64,000 nt of DNA from Lolium rigidum (taxonomy: Eukaryota; Streptophyta; Magnoliopsida; Poales; Poaceae): contig NC_061510.1 of assembly GCF_022539505.1 (NCBI RefSeq), positions 95,930,292 to 95,994,291 of the forward strand, written 5' to 3'. Each line of letters begins with the position of its first letter. The first letter of the stretch is position 1. This document shows, piece after piece, positions 58,274 to 64,000 of this stretch. The notes below the pieces were generated by a model that saw only the letters and a program-made list of their open reading frames with translations, did no database searches and was not told the DNA's origin. Position numbers and translations under genes: made by a program.

Positions 58274-58831
58274 TGATGTGGGCATTACCCTTTGGGTACC
58301 CGACATTAGTCTACCTCCTTTGACCCAATTAGGGGCTCACGAAGATTGTCCAAAGACCAAGGTGGGCCCATACATCGGTTCCAACAAAGGATACCTACCA
58401 GAAGACAGATTCTTGATGAACAAGGCAAGAAGACGTCAATAAAGGAAAGACTAGATTAGATTTCATTGTAACCTAGTCGAGTTCGGACAGGAATCTCGGG
58501 ACCTGGCCTGCTATATAAAGGCCAGGAAAGGACCTGCCGAACGACAGAACAAGAGTACGTAGAACCATCGCAACTTAGAGCACAAACCCTAGAATCCTTG
58601 CCTCTCAGCGAGTCGACCATAGCAGCCTATCAGCTACCCCATTGTAACCCGACATATTCGATAAATCAAGATCAGACAAGCAGGAAGTAAGGGTTTTACC
58701 TCATCGAGGGTCCCAAACCTGGGTAAATCTCTCTCCCCGTTTGTTTGGTATCCGATGTCTCGTGATAGTCTGCAGGATTTCGTCAACCCTAAGCCCCTCA
58801 TGGTGGGCATTGCCGAGGAGCTCCCTCGTCA
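58274..58831 (+). mobile_element. Solo LTR, 558 bp
   Basis: The sequence starts TGATGTGGGC and ends CCCTCGTCA. It is flanked by CTAGG at 58269-58273 and 58832-58836. It holds a TATA box (GCTATATAAAGGCC, near 58510). No internal element sequence follows, so it is a solo LTR left by recombination between two LTRs. LTR style and the 5-bp duplication suggest Gypsy. Confidence 0.88.
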
Positions 58832-59191
58832 CTAGGTCTTTGCTTCTTACCTCGAATCCCCATGGCATAGCTGCCTATCTCTCAATTCTTCCCTCCAATC
58901 CCCATCCCCTTGATATGTAGTTGATTTGAAACTAGAAAATAACTCTACTTTGTTGGATTTAGTGCGTGGTTGGAATACACATTAAAACTGATCTACTCCA
59001 TACTATTTTTTGTGTGTAAATCCATTAGGTAGGTCCACTTTAATTCAAGTCTTCAAGATACATCCATTGAGAAATTTTACAAAAGAAAAGGAGATTTTGC
59101 ATTTGCAGCTGTCGAAGGTTGTTCCTTTGTTTTACAAGAATTTCATGCAATATTTTTTGGCACTATAGATAATTGGCCCTCCCTTTGTTTC

Positions 59192-60247
59192 TGTTGAAAT
59201 ATTGGGCCTACACTTAATGGCCCATACTAGATTTCAGATTTTCCTATAAATCTCAAAGCCCACATAGTGGAAGCCTTGTGAGTTTGAGCCCAAGTTGGTG
59301 GCAGCTCACTAGGGAGTGGCAAGAGGTGGGAAGTTTAGTCCCACATGGAAAGTTGGGAGGAAGTTAGACCACCTTATAAGGTGGGTTGTTCCACCACTAG
59401 TAAGTGAGTGAGAAAAGGAGTGCTACACGCGCGCGCTCCTCCTCCTCCTCGCTCGTCTCGACACGACACGACACGACACGACACGCGTGCCGCGCTCGTG
59501 GTGAGTGGATTGAGCCTCGAGCCGAGACTTTCCTTACTTTTTGCAGCTCAGGAAAACGAACAGAGTCCTAGACGGACGCGTCGCAGTTAGTCGGTTCGGG
59601 TCGCTCCCGGATCGTGGGCTATCTGTAACCGACTCAAAACGTTCGTGCGACGTGGGCGTGGCCCACGTTTCCTAGGGTTTTCTGAGCCTATATAATCTCT
59701 TGCCCGGCTACCGCAGAAACATACTGAATACACGAGTTAGGGTTTCCACCTCTCTCTGCTTCCGCCGCCATCGTAGCCTACTCCATCCCGCGCGCCGACG
59801 TGCATCGGCGAACGGGAGAGCAGGTCTCCGGAACCGCTCGTCCTTGCGATCCCGTACGGGAGAGGGCGAATTAGGTTTTTGGGAAGCGCTCTGCGCGACT
59901 GCTCAAGCTCTTCATCACGGGTTGCCTTCCGTCCAAGTCGGGCGGTGCTGCCTACCGCCGTCTTCAACGCCGTCTACTACGACCCGTCGTCCCCGTCATC
60001 AACAACGTTGTCATCAACAACGTTACTGCTGCAACATCGTCTGCTACACCTTCACCGCCACCTCCACCAGATCGGTACGTGCGACATATCTCGATCTATT
60101 TAGCGATGGATGTTGTACTGTTTGCTCTGCTACTATTCATGTTGATCACTGCATCTAATATGTTCGAGTTTCACATGTTAGTAGTTACTGTCGTCATGCT
60201 TAATATTCTGGAATTAATCATGAAAATTGTACCTAATTATCCAACAG
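59192..60247 (+). mobile_element. Probable solo LTR, 1,056 bp
   Basis: The segment begins TGTTGAAATA and ends TATCCAACA, giving TGTTG/CAACA inverted ends typical of Copia LTRs. Flanks are GTTTC (59187-59191) and GTTTT (60248-60252), four of five matching. A TATA box, TATATAAT, is at 59688-59695. GC-rich leader-like sequence follows with a likely splice donor region near 60070. The duplication is imperfect, so the call is a little less sure than for the 58274 copy. Confidence 0.65.
59461..59485 (+). repeat. ACACG microsatellite, five units
   Basis: Five perfect ACACG units follow each other inside the solo LTR, upstream of its TATA box. Confidence 0.95.
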
Positions 60248-60252
60248 TTTTG

Positions 60253-62049
60253 CCCCACGCTCCGCCGGTGCTTTCCGGTGCAATGGTGCTTCCAGGTGCA
60301 GTGCTCGGGTGCTTCGAAGTACATGTCTTGCACTTTCAAGCGCAAGGCGCTTGTATTAGTTTTGAAGTATGAAAAAGAAGTTTGTCAAAATCTATTAACG
60401 TGGCAAAATAGAAAATACAGACGCATCCATCATAAGAAAAATATCACCCAGACACTCTGTTTTTACGATACTTGTCAAGTATGACAGGCGCCACATGTAA
60501 AAAATAGAGGAAACTGTAGATCTTTGCAAAATTCAGCATTTTCTAGTGATTTCAAAACAATATAGGGAAAATAAAGAAAAAAACGTTCATTTTGTTGGTG
60601 CACCCCAGCCAAGGTACAAACGCAGGCGACGCTGGACTGTTCACGTTCGGACGGTTGGGAGTTTGGGCCATCCGACAGCACCGTGCGCTTAGGAGGTGTG
60701 TGTTTGGCCAGCAATGTCCAGGTTGAGCATGAGTCTACTAGAGTTGCGAGTGGGCTGTACAAGTGAGTAAGTCACTCATGTCTGGGCTGGTCTTTTCTCT
60801 GACGCCTGCTCTAGAATCCTACTCCCTCTATTTTAAAATGAGTGTCTTATTTTTTTCCTATCTACACAGTACATTTGTTTCTAGATAAAATTGATATACT
60901 TATTTTAAATCTGAAGTAATGTTATCTTAAAATATAACAACTGCTCTAGAATTTGCCACATGAGGGCTACCCTTACGTCTCGGTCCACGACTCCTGGTGT
61001 GGCCGCTAGCGCACCTGAAGCCCGAAGAGCCTATTAATTCGGGGGAAGAATCCAACGATAATTGTAGTTATAGTTCTACCACGTGCACAACATCGGGTGG
61101 TGGGAGCAACGCCTGGGTGAATAAAACTATCTCAACTCTACTCACATACTGACGCCTATCTTTATGGCGATGTCTCATAATAGATAGCAACGTGTGCTCA
61201 TCGATTGTTCAGATCGGTAAAGATGGTGCATTTTTGGATCTGGCAATGGCGAAGGCTTGGCATCTCTTTCAACGTGTGTTTAGGTGGCGGTTACTAGCTT
61301 CGACACGTGTAGGAAACCCTAGAAATGGTTATGTATTTTGTTATCCTTTAAGGCTCTATTTGCAAAGTTTTCGTAACAGTTTTTTTTCTCCTAATCTGTC
61401 TATTCTTTTTAGATTTTTAAAACTAAGTTACTTGATTTTTTATTAATAAACTACGTGATTGCTCTAAGGGAAAAAAAAAACTAGGACAGGGAGAGGCAGC
61501 TAGGAGCCTACGACAACGTTCTTTCAGTCTCTTCTTCCCGTCACCACCGTGATCGGTACATGCTAACGGCACTTGCCACTTGGAAAAGGGGTATCCACAA
61601 TGTATTATAGCACCTGGCAATCATAGATGAACAGGCTCCGCTGCCTCCTACTGACCAGCACCACTTCCCACAGGGTTTGGCACGGCGCCGAATCATCATC
61701 ACCACCACCATCAGTTCATACTCAGAGCCTAGACCGGCCGCGCGCGTGAACTGCACAGGATAAACGGCGTGCATGCACTCGAGTGCTTGTACCTTTGTTG
61801 GATCCTCACACCGACCGGCTGCCGCGCGAGCTCATTGATGTTTCCGTTGGTTTTCGTCGTCGCCCGTTGGCTCGCTTGTCCTCGACCGGGGACAGAGGGA
61901 AAGCAGCGGCACGTACGTCCGGACGTGACCGTTGATCCACCATGCATACGTCTGCCCTCTGTCGTCTGCACCGTCGGTGCAAATTAACGGGCGTATTTGC
62001 AACGGTTTATCCTAGCTAGCTTTAGCTAGTACTCTGACAGGGCAAAAGT
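60253..62049. other. Non-genic stretch with a MITE fragment
   Basis: A Stowaway-like start (CTCCCTCTATTTTAAAATGA) lies at about 60821. The GC-rich part at 61480-61980 has several overlapping frames on both strands, none resembling a known protein. I see no complete gene, RNA gene or clear repeat border elsewhere. Confidence 0.45.
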
Positions 62050-62060
62050 AGCTGACAACT

Positions 62061-62928
62061 TTTTTCTTTCGATATAGGGAGTATCACACCGGTTTCTGCA
62101 TCATGATGATGCACACAACTTTTTATTAAAAAAAATCCAAGTTTAGTATTTGTGTTACAACTCAAGCATCGCTCAAAATTGATACAAAAATCAACCAGCG
62201 AAAAAAGCACAAACTACTCCGAATAGCCATCAAAGTAGTCTCCTAGTATGACGCCAGTCAGTCTGGCACCAGATATCCTGAGCGACCATCTGAAGCCGTG
62301 TGCATCCAGTAACCATAGCATCCCGCTGTCCCACCGGCGACAGGAAATCTCAAAGCTGAACCCAATGTGACACCAAATGGATAACCTGCAAGAAATGAAA
62401 AGATTGTTTTTTTGTTAAAGATAATATCATTCCTGACCCTCCATATAGACCAACATAAAGCAGAAACTCCAATACGGATAAAAGACTTAGATTGTCTATC
62501 TACTCCATTCAACCAATTACCAAACATATTAGTAACATTGGTTGGAGGTGGAAGATCATAAGTGAAATTTAATGTACGCCAAAGAAGCTTAGCTAAAGGA
62601 CACTTAAAGAAAAGGTGTTGGATCGATTCCTCTTCTCCACAGAAGACACATTTCGTACACCCATTCCAATGTCGTTTGACTAGATTATCTTTAGTCAACA
62701 GAACCTTATTACTCAAAAACCACATAAATATTTTATCTTGAGGGGAATTTTAACCTTTCATAAGTACTATACTTTCTCAAAAAAGGGGTATGATCACTCA
62801 TAATATCCTCATACATCGACTTTATCTTAAACAATCCATTAGTTGTGAGATTCCATACAAAGCAGTCACTTTCTTCATTCAAGTTTACCGTCATCAGTTT
62901 ACCGTAAACAATCCATTAGTTGTGAGAA
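62061..62928 (-). mobile_element. 5'-truncated LINE (zf-RVT part), antisense, with near-perfect 11-bp duplication
   Basis: The minus-strand frame 62725-62258 encodes the C-terminal zf-RVT region of LINE proteins, with CVFCGEEESIQHLFFKCPLA and WSIWRVRNDIIFNKK. Downstream on the same strand are an AATAAAAA signal, the hairpin TGCATC/GATGCA (62097-62113) and an A-rich tail after CTATATCGAAAG. The flanks are AGCTGACAACT (62050-62060) and AGCTAACAACT (62929-62939), differing at one base. It belongs to the same LINE group as 28632-29800. Confidence 0.85.
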
Positions 62929-63063
62929 GCTAACAACTGATGCTGGAAGCTTGCAATCAGCTAGAACAACAATATAGCCACACTCTCAGCTGCGAACATA
63001 GCTAACATTGTCACTCTACCTAATATTTGAACATACTCTACCTAATATTTGAACATAGCGAGA

Positions 63064-63740
63064 ATGTTAGGCGACGTCGACATTGATTTTACCATATCTA
63101 CTCATCGGGTCATCTTCCGACTGTTCTTTTTTCCCCGTCAAACAAATCTTGCCGGTAACGCAAATTGCCTGGCCATTCTATTACAAGGTTGAATCAGTTC
63201 ACCATGGAGAAAGTGCCATACTATGCATGCCGATATCGCAAACGTTTCTTGCAACCCTAAATCACTGAGGACACGGTATCGTTTTCTTTGCTGACTTACC
63301 AGATATTACAAAACATTTTTCTCTCTTCGAAGAGGAGGATAACACCCTGCCTCTGCATCGAATGATGCAGGAATCCATATATTGTTGAAAATTTTAACAA
63401 CGACAAGCTATTGGTCCGTAACGGTCCAAGAAAAGCTCAGTGTAACTCTTTTGAAACCTCAATGGCTCTCTGAATGCTAGGCAACATCGAAATTGATTTT
63501 ATCTACTCATCACTCATCTTCTGAATCTTCCTTTTCCCGCCTCACTACGTTTGCTAATAACACAAATTGACACCCCAACATTCTATTACATGGTTGAATC
63601 AGTTTACCATGGAGAAATTGCCGCCGTTCCAGCCAGAGATATACCATATGCCCGCATCGCAACATTTTATGTAACCCCGAGTGATTGAGGACATGTGATT
63701 GTTTTCCTTGCCGACTAACTAGATGTTCCATAACTACTTA
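63064..63740. repeat. Old tandem duplication, two diverged copies
   Basis: Copy one, from about 63064 (TTAGGCGACGTCGACATTGA), and copy two, from about 63479 (TAGGCAACATCGAAATTGAT), can be followed in parallel for about 250 bases. Shared blocks include CTATTACA, GGTTGAATCAGTT and ACCATGGAGAAA. The period is about 415 bases. Neither copy has a convincing gene. Copy one later received a LINE 3'-end insertion. Confidence 0.7.
63318..63372 (-). mobile_element. Short LINE 3'-end fragment, antisense
   Basis: On the minus strand: hairpin TGCATCATTCGATGCA (63369-63354), GAGGCAGGGTG, TCCTCTTCG and an A-rich tail. It is the fourth copy of the LINE 3' end in this window. It is absent from the parallel position of the second tandem copy, which supports a later insertion. 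Confidence 0.7.
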
Positions 63741-64000
63741 TTCGGAACGGTCCTCAACAAAAGCTCGATCTAACTATTTCCAAACCTGAACAGCTCTCCA
63801 AAATTTGAAAACGAGCTGCCATATATATATCTTCAGCACCCTGGTAGTGGATCAGGCACTGAGCATTGACAAGGACGTGGAATAGCGGTATCGTTCCTTG
63901 TAACGCCTTCCATGTGAAGATTTCAAAAAATAATATCCCCCCCCCCCCAAAAAAAAAGGATCGAAGGGCCACCAAACACTTGTGTATTCTAAATGGAGAC
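63741..64000. other. Right edge, no gene seen
   Basis: This stretch contains an unusual run of about twelve C followed by nine A residues near 63939-63958. Short frames are not recognisable. Confidence 0.5.

Noticed and set aside
61541..61987. Overlapping 70-80 codon frames
   Set aside because: They occur on both strands with no domain, and are likely random frames in GC-rich sequence.
63939..63958. C12-A9 homopolymer run
   Set aside because: It may be a real junction or an assembly artefact. Nothing around it supports a function.

Overview
This window is nuclear DNA from a grass, most likely a cool-season (Pooideae/Triticeae-type) cereal relative. The evidence is an Angela/BARE-type Copia element, Gypsy LTRs starting TGATAC, a Tat-lineage Gypsy element with an antisense gene, CACTA transposons with TTTAGTCGCGGTT or ACCGGTGC subterminal repeats, and host genes broken by introns. 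I saw no tRNA, rRNA, CRISPR or bacterial-type feature. Most of the window is transposable-element sequence. Two host genes look complete.

Layout. 1-9261: a Gypsy LTR (minus strand) is inserted in the 3' LTR of a decayed Copia element (minus strand, 1576-8994). That element's 5' LTR is cut off and joined to a gene fragment probably belonging to a CACTA transposon. 9399-26292: a CACTA element with a minus-strand tnp2 transposase gene is split by a 12,955-bp Gypsy element (10379-23333). The Gypsy element has 385-bp LTRs differing at only three hand-counted sites and a perfect 5-bp target duplication (CTTGG). Its coding region is nevertheless full of frameshifts, and one integrase catalytic aspartate is changed to tyrosine. 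26293-36179: AT-rich low-coding DNA with a 5'-truncated LINE (28632-29800), several very small LINE-type insertions, a MITE-like inverted repeat, and a possible first exon of an unidentified minus-strand gene (33424-33531).

36180-41384 (minus): a two-exon CC-NB-LRR immune receptor gene with a 2.45-kb intron. 41409-48600: non-genic sequence, the 3' part of a Gypsy element with its LTR (to about 46790), a four-copy 101-bp minisatellite, and a broken Copia gag-protease region. 49894-52727 (plus): a six-exon gene for a predicted plastid tyrosine/tryptophan permease-family transporter of 532 residues. All its splice junctions keep the frame.

53233-64000: a B3-domain-like pseudogene with a TATA box, a 1.3-kb non-autonomous CACTA element (TSD TGT), a PIF/Harbinger-type element (TSD TTA), two solo LTRs, an antisense LINE fragment, and an old tandem duplication at the right edge.

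The most interesting signal is shared by the LINE copies. Four insertions of different length and strand carry the same 3'-terminal hairpin, TGCATC/GATGCA, with changing loops. In addition, three tiny insertions with A-rich tails and flanking duplications look like LINE events truncated almost to nothing, one of them inside the immune-receptor intron.
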